Source: Actinomycetes bacterium (GTDB lineage: Bacteria > Actinomycetota > Actinomycetes > Actinomycetales > Dermatophilaceae). From it: a stretch of 64,000 bases of DNA. A model generated the notes under the pieces. The model ran no database searches. It had not been told where the DNA came from and saw nothing but the letters and a program-made list of their open reading frames with translations. The DNA lies in the NCBI GenBank assembly GCA_029552065.1, contig JAKPEG010000225.1, positions 1 through 64,000 of the forward strand, given 5' to 3'. Position 1 is the stretch's first letter; each line of letters opens with the position of its first letter. A program made the position numbers and the translations under genes. Shown here piece by piece: positions 1 to 8,045 of the stretch.

Positions 1-1
1 G

Positions 2-57
2 GGGCCGGGCGGGGCGCAGGGGCCGGGGCGGGGCGCGGGGGCCGGGGCGGGGCGCAG
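2..57. repeat. GC-only tandem repeat, about 19-bp unit, three copies
   Basis: Three head-to-tail copies of a G-rich unit (gggccggggcggggcgcag type) at 2-19, 20-38 and 39-57. The first copy lacks one base and may continue beyond the window edge. The unit contains runs of three and four G. No function can be assigned from sequence. Confidence 0.8.
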
Positions 58-94
58 GACTCGCGGGGACCAGCACACGAGGGCGTGCCCGGCT

Positions 95-122
95 GACCGA
101 AGTCGGTCGGGCTGGCTACGCT
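95..122 (+). promoter_or_regulatory. Palindrome and putative -10 element upstream of the DAK2 gene
   Basis: GACCGA-ag-TCGGTC (95-108) is a perfect 6-bp inverted repeat. It is followed by TACGCT (117-122), which fits the actinobacterial TANNNT -10 pattern. Transcription would begin near 129, leaving a 5' UTR of about 33 nt with GGAGG at 151-155. The palindrome sits where a -35-proximal operator would lie. Inferred from pattern only. Confidence 0.4.
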
Positions 123-161
123 GGCAGCCGCAGATCTCGCCGTCCCCGCCGGAGGCCCCGC

Positions 162-1874
162 GTGCCCAGCGACCGACCCCTGCCTCGTCCGCTGCCCCCA
201 GCGTTGACCGAGCTCGACGCCGGCGGCTTCCTGCGCTGGGCCGCGCTCGCACGATCGTCGTTCGCGGCCAGGCGGGCCGAGGTCGACTCGCTCAACGTCT
301 TCCCGGTCCCGGACGGGGACACCGGCACCAATCTCTACCTCACCCTCGACGCCGCCCTCGACGCCACTCGGGTCGCGCTCGCGGGCACCGACAGGAGCGG
401 GCAGTCGGGATTGGCGGGGCTCTCGGACATGTGCCGGGAGATGTCCCGGGCCATGTTGCTCACCGCACGGGGCAACTCGGGGGTCATTCTCAGCCAACTC
501 TTCCGCGGCTTCGCCGAGCACGTCCTCGACTCGGGCGCGACGGATCTCGACGGGGCCGGCCTCGCCGGTGCACTCGCCCGGGCCGACCGGCTCGCCTGGC
601 GGGCCGTCACCGAGCCGAAGGAGGGCACGATCCTGTCCGTCTCGCGGGCGACGGCCGAGGCGCTCGGCGCCCTCGTCGCGGCCGACGTCGGTGTGTCGCT
701 CGAGTCGGTCGTCGACGCCGCCGCGCAGGCCGCCGAGGCCGCGCTCGAGCGCACGCCTGCGCAACTCCCGGTACTCGCCCGGGCCGGGGTGGTCGACGCC
801 GGGGGAGCCGGCTATGTGCTGCTCCTCGAAGCCCTCCAACGCGTCGTCACCGGCCACGGCGGCCACACGGCCGACGACCCGATGCACCGCCGAGCCGCGT
901 GGTCGCGTCCGGCCACCCCGCCGGGGCGCATCCCCACTCCCGCGGAGCATCCCGACGACGACCGCACCGGGCCGGCATACGAGGTGATGTACCTGCTCAC
1001 CGACACCGACGAGGCAAGGGTCGAGGCGCTGCGGGCGCGGCTGGCCGCGCTCGGCGACTCGCTGCTCGTCGTCGGAGCCGAGGGCACGTGGAACGTCCAC
1101 GTCCACGTCGACGACCCCGGGGCGGCGATCGAGGCCGGGATCGAGGCTGGGCGCCCGCACCGCATCGTCGTCACCCACTTCGGCGACCAGATCGCGCGCG
1201 CACTCGACCCCGACCGGCTCGGAGTGGTCGCCTGCGCGGCCGGCGAGGGCCTGGCGGAGGTCTTCCGCGCCGCCGGGGCCACCGTCGTCATGAGCGGGCC
1301 GGGCCGTCGGGCCTCCGCGGGGCAGCTGCTCGAGGCGGTCAAGGCGAGCGGGGCCGGCCAGGTCCTCGTCCTGCCCAACGACACCGACACCGAGATGGCG
1401 GCCCAGGCCGCCGCCGGGGCGGCCGGCGAGCAGGGGCAGCAGGTGCGGGTCGTCCGGTCCCGCACCGCGGTCCAGGGCGTGGCCGCACTCGCCGTATTCG
1501 ACCCGCAGGCGAGCCTCGAGGCCAACGCGGACGCGATGGCGCACGCCGCCTCGGCGACCCGGCACGGTGCGGTGACGATCGCCCGCAAGGAGGCGCTCAC
1601 CTCGGCGGGGGTGTGTCACGTCGGCGACGTCCTCGGGGTGGTCGACGGCGACTTCGCGATCATCGGATCGGACCTCGCCGAGGTCGCCGGACGGGTCGTC
1701 GAGCGGTTGCTCGGCGCGGACGGCGAACTGCTCACCGTCGTGAGCGGCGACGGTGCCCCGGACGATCTCGCCCAGACCGTCGTCGCGGCCGCACGCATCC
1801 GTCGGCGCGAGCTCGAGGTGACCGTCATCCGCGGCCTGCAGCCGCTCTACCCGCTCCTGCTCGGGGTGGAGTGA
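162..1874 (+). CDS. DAK2 (DhaL-type) domain protein, FakA-like kinase component
   Basis: A 570-aa protein with the architecture of FakA/YloV proteins. An N-terminal DhaL-type ATP-binding domain (about residues 25-220) carries the NVFPVPDGDTGTN metal/nucleotide motif and ARGNSGVILSQ. A middle region and a C-terminal DAK1-like half (about 270-570) follow. In Firmicutes FakA is the ATP-binding subunit that phosphorylates fatty acids presented by FakB/DegV proteins; in actinobacteria the role is less established. The GTG start at 162 has GGAGG six bases upstream. The stop overlaps a possible GTG start of recG (GTGA at 1871), which suggests coupling. No DegV partner is visible in the window. Confidence 0.85.
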   Translation: MPSDRPLPRPLPPALTELDAGGFLRWAALARSSFAARRAEVDSLNVFPVPDGDTGTNLYLTLDAALDATRVALAGTDRSGQSGLAGLSDMCREMSRAMLLTARGNSGVILSQLFRGFAEHVLDSGATDLDGAGLAGALARADRLAWRAVTEPKEGTILSVSRATAEALGALVAADVGVSLESVVDAAAQAAEAALERTPAQLPVLARAGVVDAGGAGYVLLLEALQRVVTGHGGHTADDPMHRRAAWSRPATPPGRIPTPAEHPDDDRTGPAYEVMYLLTDTDEARVEALRARLAALGDSLLVVGAEGTWNVHVHVDDPGAAIEAGIEAGRPHRIVVTHFGDQIARALDPDRLGVVACAAGEGLAEVFRAAGATVVMSGPGRRASAGQLLEAVKASGAGQVLVLPNDTDTEMAAQAAAGAAGEQGQQVRVVRSRTAVQGVAALAVFDPQASLEANADAMAHAASATRHGAVTIARKEALTSAGVCHVGDVLGVVDGDFAIIGSDLAEVAGRVVERLLGADGELLTVVSGDGAPDDLAQTVVAAARIRRRELEVTVIRGLQPLYPLLLGVE

Positions 1875-1888
1875 GGCGCACGGGAGCC

Positions 1889-4186
1889 ATGCTCACGGCA
1901 TACACGGAGGACACCCCGCTCACCCGGCTGGTGGCCAAGGGGGCGGCGTCCGCGCTCGCGACGAACAAGGGGCTGCGCACCGTCGGCGAGCTGCTCGACT
2001 TCGTGCCCCGCCGCTACCTGCGGCCCAACGAGCTCACCGACCTCGGCGATCTGCGCGAGGGCGAGGACGTCATGGTCGTCGCCGAGGTCGAGCGCGCCCA
2101 GACAGTGCCGATGCGCGCCCGCCGGGGTTTCCGGACCACCGCGGTGCTCACCGACGGCCGGGCCCAGCTCGACGTCACCCTCTTCGCGAAACGGCCGTGG
2201 GACTTCGGTCTCACGGCAGGCAAGTGGGGCGTCTTCGCGGGCACGGTCACCCGCTACGGCGGGCGTCTGCAGCTCACCCACCCCGAGATGGAACTCATGG
2301 ACGAGAGCCTCTCGGCCGAGCGCGCGGACTACCTGCGCACCCACCAGGTCCCCGTCTACTCGACGACCGGCAAGGTCACCTCCTTCAAACTGCGCCAACT
2401 CGTCGCTCTCGCCCTCGACGCGGTGGACGAGATCCGCGAACCGATCCCGCCGGAGGTGCTCGCCCGGCGGGACCTGCCCGGTCGGCGCGCCGCCCTCGAG
2501 CGCGTCCACCGGCCCGCCCTGCACACCTGCGTCGAGCCGGGTCTGCGCCGGCTGCGCTATGACGAGGCATTCGTCCTGCAGACGATCCTGGGCCAACGCC
2601 GCAGGGCCGCGCGGGCACGGCATACGGCAGCCCGTATGCCGCGTGCCGGCGGGCTGCTCGCGGCCTTCGACACGCGGTTGCCCTTCGCCCTCACGGCCGG
2701 GCAGCGGGAGGTGGGGGAGCTGCTGGCCGCCGAGCTCGCGGCGCAGGTGCCCATGCATCGGCTGCTCCAGGGCGAGGTCGGTTCGGGCAAGACGGTCGTT
2801 GCCCTGCGCGCCATGCTCGCGGTCATCGACGCCGGTGGACAGGCCGCCCTGCTCGCACCCACCGAGGTGTTGGCCGCCCAGCACCACCGGACGATCACGG
2901 CGATGCTCGGCGACCTCGCGATGGGCGGGATGCTCGGCGGCGCCGAAAGCGGGACCCGGGTGGCCCTGCTCACCGGCAGCCAGACGACCGCGGCGCGCAA
3001 GGCCGCCCTCGCCGACGCCGTGAGCGGTGCGGCCGGAATCGTCGTCGGCACGCACGCGCTCATCCAGCGGCACGTCGGCTTCCACGACCTCGCCCTCGTC
3101 GTCGTCGACGAGCAGCACCGGTTCGGAGTCGAACAGCGAGATGCGTTGCGCGAGAAGGGAACGACGCCGCCACACCTGCTCGTGATGACCGCGACCCCCA
3201 TCCCGCGGACGGTCGCGATGACCGTCTTCGGCGACATGGAGACGGCCACCTTGCGGGAGCTGCCCCGCGGTCGGCAACCGATCGACACCCACGTCGTCGA
3301 TGCCGCCCGGCCGGGGTGGGTCGAGCGGACCTGGGCGCGGGTTGCCGAGGAGGTCGGCAAGGGTCACCAGATCTACGTCGTGTGCCCGAAGATCGGTGAT
3401 CCCACCGACGGTTCGGTGCTCACGGCGGACACGTCCGACGAGGACGCCGGCTGGGCGGATGAGGGGCACGACGGGGTCGCCGGTGAGGGGGCCGGCGCGG
3501 GCGGCGAGCGGCCCGGCGCGGGCGGCGAGATGGTCGGCGACGGGGTCGCGGGTGAGGCCGGCGAACGGCCGTTGGCCGGGGTGTATGCCGTGGCCGACCT
3601 CCTGCGAGCGCACCCGGCGCTCGGCGAGCTGCGGATCGAGGTGCTCCACGGACGGCTGCCCGCGGAGGTCAAGGAGCGCGTGATGGCCGACTTCGGGACC
3701 GGACGGATCGATGTTCTCGTCGCCACGACGGTCGTCGAGGTGGGCGTGGACGTGCCGAATGCGAGCACCATGGTGGTCATGGACGCCGACCGGTTCGGGA
3801 TCTCGCAACTGCATCAGCTGCGTGGCCGGGTGGGTCGCGGCTCGGCCAAGGGCCTGTGCCTGCTCATGACCTCGAGCGAGCTCCCGGTGGCACGTGAGCG
3901 GCTCGAGGCGGTCGCCGCGACGAACGACGGTTTCGAGCTGGCTCGGCGCGACCTCGAGCTGCGGCGCGAGGGCGACGTACTCGGTGGCCGGCAGAGCGGT
4001 CGCGGGTCGGCGGTCCGCTTCCTGCGGATGGGGCACCGCGACGACGAGGAGCTCATCGCCGCCGCCCGCGAGGACGCCTTCGAGCTGCTCGACCGCGATC
4101 CGGACTTGGCCGACCATCCGGTGCTGGCCGCCCGGGTGGCCGCCCGCCTGGACGAGGACCAGGCGGCTTATCTGGAGCGGGGCTGA
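1889..4186 (+). CDS. recG: ATP-dependent DNA helicase RecG
   Basis: Branch-migration helicase that remodels stalled forks and Holliday junctions. An OB-fold wedge domain occupies about residues 50-150. Helicase domain 1 has Walker A GEVGSGKT (about residue 294) and the DEQH box (about 407). Helicase domain 2 carries the TTVVEVGVDVPNA and QLHQLRGRVGRG motifs. The protein is 765 aa from ATG 1889; GTG 1871, overlapping the upstream stop, would add six residues. Domain 2 contains a 50-60-residue Gly/Glu/Ala-rich low-complexity insertion (about nt 3410-3570). The stop overlaps the rsmD start by one base. Confidence 0.95.
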   Translation: MLTAYTEDTPLTRLVAKGAASALATNKGLRTVGELLDFVPRRYLRPNELTDLGDLREGEDVMVVAEVERAQTVPMRARRGFRTTAVLTDGRAQLDVTLFAKRPWDFGLTAGKWGVFAGTVTRYGGRLQLTHPEMELMDESLSAERADYLRTHQVPVYSTTGKVTSFKLRQLVALALDAVDEIREPIPPEVLARRDLPGRRAALERVHRPALHTCVEPGLRRLRYDEAFVLQTILGQRRRAARARHTAARMPRAGGLLAAFDTRLPFALTAGQREVGELLAAELAAQVPMHRLLQGEVGSGKTVVALRAMLAVIDAGGQAALLAPTEVLAAQHHRTITAMLGDLAMGGMLGGAESGTRVALLTGSQTTAARKAALADAVSGAAGIVVGTHALIQRHVGFHDLALVVVDEQHRFGVEQRDALREKGTTPPHLLVMTATPIPRTVAMTVFGDMETATLRELPRGRQPIDTHVVDAARPGWVERTWARVAEEVGKGHQIYVVCPKIGDPTDGSVLTADTSDEDAGWADEGHDGVAGEGAGAGGERPGAGGEMVGDGVAGEAGERPLAGVYAVADLLRAHPALGELRIEVLHGRLPAEVKERVMADFGTGRIDVLVATTVVEVGVDVPNASTMVVMDADRFGISQLHQLRGRVGRGSAKGLCLLMTSSELPVARERLEAVAATNDGFELARRDLELRREGDVLGGRQSGRGSAVRFLRMGHRDDEELIAAAREDAFELLDRDPDLADHPVLAARVAARLDEDQAAYLERG
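2618..2641. repeat. Inverted pair of the GGCATAC motif inside recG
   Basis: CGGCATACGG (2618-2627) and CCGTATGCCG (2632-2641) form a perfect 10-bp stem with a 4-nt loop inside recG. It is made of two opposed copies of the 7-mer that recurs throughout the window. Confidence 0.7.
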
Positions 4187-4770
4187 TGACCCGGATCATC
4201 AGTGGCAGCGCGGGAGGGCGACAGCTGTCCACTCCGCCGGGTGCGCGCACCCGCCCGACCTCCGACCGGGTCCGCGAGGCGGTGTTCTCCCGGCTCGACC
4301 ACCTCGACGTGCTCGCCGGCGCGCGGGTGCTCGACCTGTTCGCCGGCTCCGGGGCGCTCGGGCTCGAGGCGGCCAGCCGCGGGGCGAGTTCGGTCGTCCT
4401 CGTCGAGTCGGACCGCACCGCTGCGGCCGTCATCCGGGCCAATGCCCGGGCGGTCGGCTTCGGCGAGCGGGTGCTCGTCCTGGCCGACCTCGCCGAACGT
4501 GCCCTGCTCTCCGGGGCCGCCGAGGACGAGCGCTTCGACGTCGTCTTCCTCGACCCGCCCTACGAACTGCCCGAGGACCGGCTCGCCGACGTGCTCACCC
4601 TCCTCGTCGTCCACCGGTGGCTCGCGGCGGATGCCCTCGTCGTCGTCGAGCGGTCGGCGCGCTCGCCGGAGCCACGGTGGCCTGCCGGGCTCGAGTCCTC
4701 GGAGCAGCGGCGCTACGGCGAGACCACCGTGTGGTTCGCCCAGGTGCCCGAGCCGCAGGAGGTGGCGTGA
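4186..4770 (+). CDS. rsmD: 16S rRNA (guanine(966)-N(2))-methyltransferase RsmD
   Basis: Rossmann-fold SAM methyltransferase of 194 aa that modifies G966 in helix 31 of 16S rRNA. Visible marks are the N-terminal RIISGSAGGRQL segment, the TRPTSDRVREAVFS region, the SAM-binding VLDLFAGSGALGLEA loop and the catalytic DPPY motif (about residue 124). ATG overlaps the recG stop (TGATG), so translation is probably coupled. The recG-rsmD-coaD order is conserved in actinobacteria. Confidence 0.94.
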   Translation: MTRIISGSAGGRQLSTPPGARTRPTSDRVREAVFSRLDHLDVLAGARVLDLFAGSGALGLEAASRGASSVVLVESDRTAAAVIRANARAVGFGERVLVLADLAERALLSGAAEDERFDVVFLDPPYELPEDRLADVLTLLVVHRWLAADALVVVERSARSPEPRWPAGLESSEQRRYGETTVWFAQVPEPQEVA

Positions 4771-4796
4771 GCGCTCCGCCGGGCGCCGCCGACTGC

Positions 4797-4870
4797 CGGC
4801 CCTGCCGGCTGACCGGTCTGCCCCTGCCGGCCCTGCCGGCCCTGCCGGCTGACCGGTATGCCGCTGCCGG
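4797..4870. repeat. Two 34-bp direct repeats between rsmD and coaD
   Basis: Copies at 4797-4830 and 4837-4870 differ at two positions and are separated by 6 bp; both are rich in CTGCCGG. The second copy carries a GTATGCC motif where the first has GTCTGCC. They fill most of the rsmD-coaD spacer. Confidence 0.85.
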
Positions 4871-4883
4871 CCGGGCGGCATAC
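4856..4883. terminator. GC-rich hairpin in the rsmD-coaD spacer
   Basis: GTATGCCGC (4856-4864) pairs perfectly with GCGGCATAC (4875-4883) across a 10-nt loop. There is no T-run, so this could be a U-less terminator of the recG-rsmD unit or simply two opposed copies of the window-wide motif. It ends 24 bp before the coaD -10 element. Confidence 0.4.
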
Positions 4884-4906
4884 GGACGGCCGGGAAGGGT
4901 GGCTGC

Positions 4907-4912
4907 TAGCCT
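4907..4912 (+). promoter_or_regulatory. -10 element TAGCCT of coaD (leaderless)
   Basis: TAGCCT matches TANNNT and ends exactly 6 nt before the GTG start, with no Shine-Dalgarno sequence between. This is the arrangement expected of a leaderless transcript. Confidence 0.55.
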
Positions 4913-4918
4913 CCGTCC

Positions 4919-5404
4919 GTGGCCACGCGCGCGGTCTGCCCCGGGTCCTACGACCCGGTGACCAACGGACATGTCGACGTCATCCGACGGGCGGTGCAGC
5001 TGTGCGACGAGGTCGTCGTGGCGATCCTGCACAATCCCGCGAAGTCCGGAACCTTCCCCGTCGCCCGGCGCGAGCAGCTGCTGCGCGAGTGCCTCGGCGA
5101 CGACCCTCGGGTCCGGGTCGAGTCCTTCGCCGACACGCTCCTCGTCGACGTGTGCGCCCAGGTCGAGGCGACCTCGATCGTCAAGGGCCTGCGCGGCGGC
5201 ACCGACTTCGCCTACGAGCTGCCGATGGCGCTCATGAACCGCCATCTCACCGGGATCGAGACCGTGTTCCTGCCCGGCGACCCGGCCTTCGAACATGTCT
5301 CGTCCTCGCTCGTCAAGGAGGTGCACCGGTTCGGCGGTGACGTGTCCGGACTCGTACCCGACGTCGTGCTCGCAGCCCTGCGCGAGGCGATCCCGGCGCG
5401 CTGA
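4919..5404 (+). CDS. coaD: Pantetheine-phosphate adenylyltransferase CoaD
   Basis: Penultimate step of coenzyme A synthesis: 4'-phosphopantetheine plus ATP gives dephospho-CoA and PPi. The 161-aa protein begins RAVCPGSYDPVTNGH, with the nucleotidyltransferase (T/G)xGH signature. VKGLRGGTDFAYELPMA and the C-terminal SSSLVKEV motif are both typical. Length is standard. The GTG start lacks a Shine-Dalgarno sequence and follows a -10 element at leaderless spacing. A terminator-like hairpin follows. Confidence 0.95.
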   Translation: MATRAVCPGSYDPVTNGHVDVIRRAVQLCDEVVVAILHNPAKSGTFPVARREQLLRECLGDDPRVRVESFADTLLVDVCAQVEATSIVKGLRGGTDFAYELPMALMNRHLTGIETVFLPGDPAFEHVSSSLVKEVHRFGGDVSGLVPDVVLAALREAIPAR

Positions 5405-5422
5405 CCGGGCGCCCCACCGGGC

Positions 5423-5462
5423 GCCAACCCGCCCACGGTCGGGCGTTGGCCAGCGGGCTTTT
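5423..5462 (+). terminator. Intrinsic terminator after coaD
   Basis: GCCAACCCGCCC and GGGCGTTGGC form a bulged GC-rich stem (5423-5450), followed shortly by TTTT at 5459-5462. It lies just downstream of the coaD stop and before the DUF177 promoter. Confidence 0.55.
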
Positions 5463-5490
5463 GGGTGATGCGGTCCCGGTCCGGTAGCCT
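5461..5490 (+). promoter_or_regulatory. Promoter of the DUF177-rpmF-rnc-mutM unit
   Basis: TTGGGT (5461-5466) and TAGCCT (5485-5490), 18 bp apart, resemble a vegetative -35/-10 pair. Transcription would start near 5497, ahead of the DUF177 gene and the closely packed genes behind it. Confidence 0.45.
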
Positions 5491-5549
5491 GTGACCTCGG
5501 TCTTCGCCCGTCCGGGCGTGCGACCGTGCCTCTCTACCCCCCGGAAGAC

Positions 5550-6134
5550 ATGCCTCGCCTCGACCCCCGTGCACCCCTGGTCATCGACACCCGGGACCTG
5601 CGCCGACAGCCGGGGTCGCTGCAGGAGGTCCGCCGACAGGTGGAGGCACCCGAAGAGCTGGGCACCGACATCATCGCCGTGCCGGCCGGATCCCCGGTCG
5701 ACGTCGCGGTGCGGTTGGAATCGGTCTCCGAGGGTGTGCTCGTGAGCGGCACGGCCCGTGCGACGGCGAGCGGCGCATGCGTGCGCTGTCTGGAGCCGGT
5801 GAGCCTTCCCGTGGAGGCCGCCATCCAGGAGCTGTTCGTCTACGCCGATCGGGCGGCACACCACCACGAGGTGGGTGCCGACGAGGACGAGGACGAGGTG
5901 CGCGAGCTGGTCGACGACCTCATCGACCTGCAGCCCGTGCTCCGCGACGCGGTGGTGCCTGCACTGCCGTTCCAACCGGTGTGCCGGGCCGACTGCCCGG
6001 GCCTGTGCTCCGACTGCGGAGTGGCCCTGGCCGACGACCCGGACCACCGGCACGACCGGATCGACCCTCGATGGGCGGCGCTCGGCGGACTGCCGGGAGC
6101 CAGCACCCACGAGACCCGAGAGACAAGGACCTGA
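5550..6134 (+). CDS. DUF177 / YceD family protein
   Basis: A 194-aa protein of the YceD family, linked in bacteria to 23S rRNA accumulation and almost always adjacent to rpmF, as here. The start region [16 protein letters not shown] and the C-terminal cysteine-rich segment [14 protein letters not shown] are characteristic; an acidic stretch (DEDEDE type) lies mid-protein. The homologous start is ATG 5550; an in-frame GTG at 5526 would add eight residues and neither has a strong ribosome-binding site. The stop is one base before rpmF. Confidence 0.88.
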   Translation: MPRLDPRAPLVIDTRDLRRQPGSLQEVRRQVEAPEELGTDIIAVPAGSPVDVAVRLESVSEGVLVSGTARATASGACVRCLEPVSLPVEAAIQELFVYADRAAHHHEVGADEDEDEVRELVDDLIDLQPVLRDAVVPALPFQPVCRADCPGLCSDCGVALADDPDHRHDRIDPRWAALGGLPGASTHETRETRT

Positions 6135-6135
6135 C

Positions 6136-6330
6136 GTGGCCGTCCCGAAGCGCAAGACCTCGCGCTCCAACACCCGCTCGCGCCGCGCGAACTGGAAGAC
6201 CACCGCGCCCGTTCTCGCCACCTGCCCCCGGTGCTCGTCCCCGACGCCGCCGCACCAGGCGTGCCCGTCGTGCGGCACCTACCAGGGTCGGCACTACGAG
6301 GCTGCCGAGCGCTCCGAACACCAGGGCTGA
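6136..6330 (+). CDS. rpmF: 50S ribosomal protein L32
   Basis: A 64-aa basic protein beginning [17 protein letters not shown]. It has a zinc ribbon of two CxxC pairs (CPRC and CPSC), so this is the zinc-binding form of L32. GTG start one base after the DUF177 stop. Confidence 0.95.
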   Translation: MAVPKRKTSRSNTRSRRANWKTTAPVLATCPRCSSPTPPHQACPSCGTYQGRHYEAAERSEHQG

Positions 6331-6343
6331 GCCCGGCCTCGCC

Positions 6344-7156
6344 GTGGGCACGGTCGAGGGCGCACACGAGCAGCCGGTCGACGGTCTGCTCGACTACGTG
6401 CACGCAGTGGTGGACTGTTCCGTCGATGGCGATCTGCTCCAGCGTGCCCTCACGCACCGCTCCTTCGCCTACGAGAACGGCGGGCTGCCCAACAACGAGC
6501 GGCTCGAATTCCTCGGCGACTCCGTCCTCGGCCTGGTCATCACGGACACCCTGTATGCCGTCCACCCCGACCTCGCGGAGGGGCAGCTGGCGAAGCTGCG
6601 CGCCTCGGTGGTCAACATGCGGGCGCTTGCCGACGTCGGTCGGACCATCGACCTCGGGTCCTACCTGCGTCTCGGCCGGGGCGAGGAAACCACCGGAGGG
6701 CGCGACAAGTCCTCCATCCTCGCCGACGCGATGGAAGCTCTCATCGGGACCGTCTTCCTCTCCGGCGGGCTCCCGGCGGCCACGGCGTTCGTCCACCACC
6801 TGTTCGATCCGCTCCTGGCCACCGCCGCCCGGCTCGGTGCCGGGCTCGACTGGAAGACCAGCCTCCAGGAGCTGTGCTCGGCCCACCTGTTCGGTTCGCC
6901 GGAATACCGACTCGACGAGTCCGGCCCCGATCACGAGAAGTCCTTCCACGCCCAGGTCGTCGTCGGCCACGAGGTGCTCGGCTCCGGTGAAGGCCGCAGC
7001 AAGAAGGAGGCCGAGCAGGCTGCCGCCGAGCAGGCCTGGGTCGAGCTGAGCGCGCGGCTCGAACGTGCGGCCGCCGTCGAACGCGCCCTCGCCGAGCACG
7101 CCGAAGCCGGCACCGGGTCGCTGCCCGAACTCGACGCCGCGCCGCTGGACATCTGA
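6344..7156 (+). CDS. rnc: Ribonuclease III
   Basis: Endoribonuclease that cuts double-stranded RNA during rRNA and mRNA maturation. Signature [12 protein letters not shown] near residue 51 holds the first catalytic acidic cluster, and [12 protein letters not shown] carries the second. A C-terminal dsRNA-binding domain with [15 protein letters not shown] follows. From GTG 6344 the product is 270 aa, slightly long because of a C-terminal Ala/Glu-rich tail. It follows rpmF by 13 bp, so co-transcription is likely. Confidence 0.94.
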   Translation: MGTVEGAHEQPVDGLLDYVHAVVDCSVDGDLLQRALTHRSFAYENGGLPNNERLEFLGDSVLGLVITDTLYAVHPDLAEGQLAKLRASVVNMRALADVGRTIDLGSYLRLGRGEETTGGRDKSSILADAMEALIGTVFLSGGLPAATAFVHHLFDPLLATAARLGAGLDWKTSLQELCSAHLFGSPEYRLDESGPDHEKSFHAQVVVGHEVLGSGEGRSKKEAEQAAAEQAWVELSARLERAAAVERALAEHAEAGTGSLPELDAAPLDI

Positions 7157-7168
7157 ACGGCCCTGCGG

Positions 7169-8032
7169 GTGCCCGAACTGCCCGAGGTCGAGGTCGTCCG
7201 GCGCGGTCTGGCCGAGCATGTCGTCGGTCGACGGATCGCGCAGGTGCAGATCCTCGGCTCCCGGGTCGCCCGTCGGCACGTCGCCGGGCCGGCCGACCTC
7301 GTGGCGCGCACGCAGCATACCGACGTGGTGACGGCGCGACGACGCGGCAAGTACCTCTGGCTCGTCCTGGACCAGCCCGGCGACGCCCGGCAGGCCCTCC
7401 TGCTCCATCTCGGGATGAGCGGGCAGTTGCTCGTCCGGCCGCCGGACGCACCCGACGAGCGGCACCTGCACGCGCGGTTCGCCTTCGCCGACGAGGGACC
7501 CGAATTGCGCTTCGTCGACCAGCGGACCTTCGGCGGGCTCGCCCTCGCCGAGGTCGACCCGCAGGGCCTGCCCGAACCCATCCGGCACATCGCCCCCGAC
7601 CCCTTCGACCCGGCTTACGACCCTGAGCAGGTCGTCACTCGGCTGCGGACGAAGCGCACGGAGGTCAAACGGGCCCTGCTCGACCAGACCCTCGTGTCGG
7701 GCATCGGCAACATCTATGCCGACGAGGCGCTCTGGCGGGCCGGCATTCACGGCGCGCGACCGACCGACCGGCTCACGCGCCCGGCGGCCCGGCGGCTGCT
7801 CGGGCATGCCCGCGCGGTGATGGCCGAGGCGCTCGAGCAGGGCGGGACGAGCTTCGACGCGCTCTACGTCAACGTGAACGGGGCGTCGGGCTACTTCGAC
7901 CGGTCGCTCGCGGCATACGGGCAGGAGGGAAGGCCCTGTCCCCGGTGCGGCGCCCCGATCCGGCGCGAGTCGTTCATGAACCGGTCCTCGTTCAGCTGCC
8001 CGCGCTGCCAGCCCCGGCCGCGCGCGGGCTGA
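7169..8032 (+). CDS. mutM: Formamidopyrimidine-DNA glycosylase (MutM/Fpg)
   Basis: Bifunctional base-excision glycosylase/AP lyase for oxidised purines. The mature N-terminus PELPEVE carries the catalytic Pro and Glu; the helix-two-turn-helix region follows. The C-terminal zinc finger CPRCG...CPRCQ is complete. 287 aa, normal length. GTG start 12 bp after rnc; the rnc-mutM-smc order is common in actinobacteria. Confidence 0.95.
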   Translation: MPELPEVEVVRRGLAEHVVGRRIAQVQILGSRVARRHVAGPADLVARTQHTDVVTARRRGKYLWLVLDQPGDARQALLLHLGMSGQLLVRPPDAPDERHLHARFAFADEGPELRFVDQRTFGGLALAEVDPQGLPEPIRHIAPDPFDPAYDPEQVVTRLRTKRTEVKRALLDQTLVSGIGNIYADEALWRAGIHGARPTDRLTRPAARRLLGHARAVMAEALEQGGTSFDALYVNVNGASGYFDRSLAAYGQEGRPCPRCGAPIRRESFMNRSSFSCPRCQPRPRAG

Positions 8033-8033
8033 C

Positions 8034-8039
8034 TAGAGT
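8034..8039 (+). promoter_or_regulatory. -10 element TAGAGT of the M3 peptidase (leaderless)
   Basis: TAGAGT ends 6 nt before ATG 8046 with no Shine-Dalgarno sequence, immediately after the mutM stop. Confidence 0.5.
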
Positions 8040-8045
8040 GCTCGG

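Noticed and set aside
431-1870. Long upstream extension of the recG frame
   Set aside because: It overlaps the DAK2 gene in another frame and is Arg/Pro/Gly-rich; RecG homology begins only near 1889.
1847-4117. 756-codon open frame antisense to recG
   Set aside because: Typical high-GC shadow frame with low-complexity composition; recG on the other strand has complete helicase motifs.
5840-7807. 655-codon antisense frame across rpmF, rnc and mutM
   Set aside because: Three recognised genes lie on the opposite strand, and the frame has no recognisable motif.
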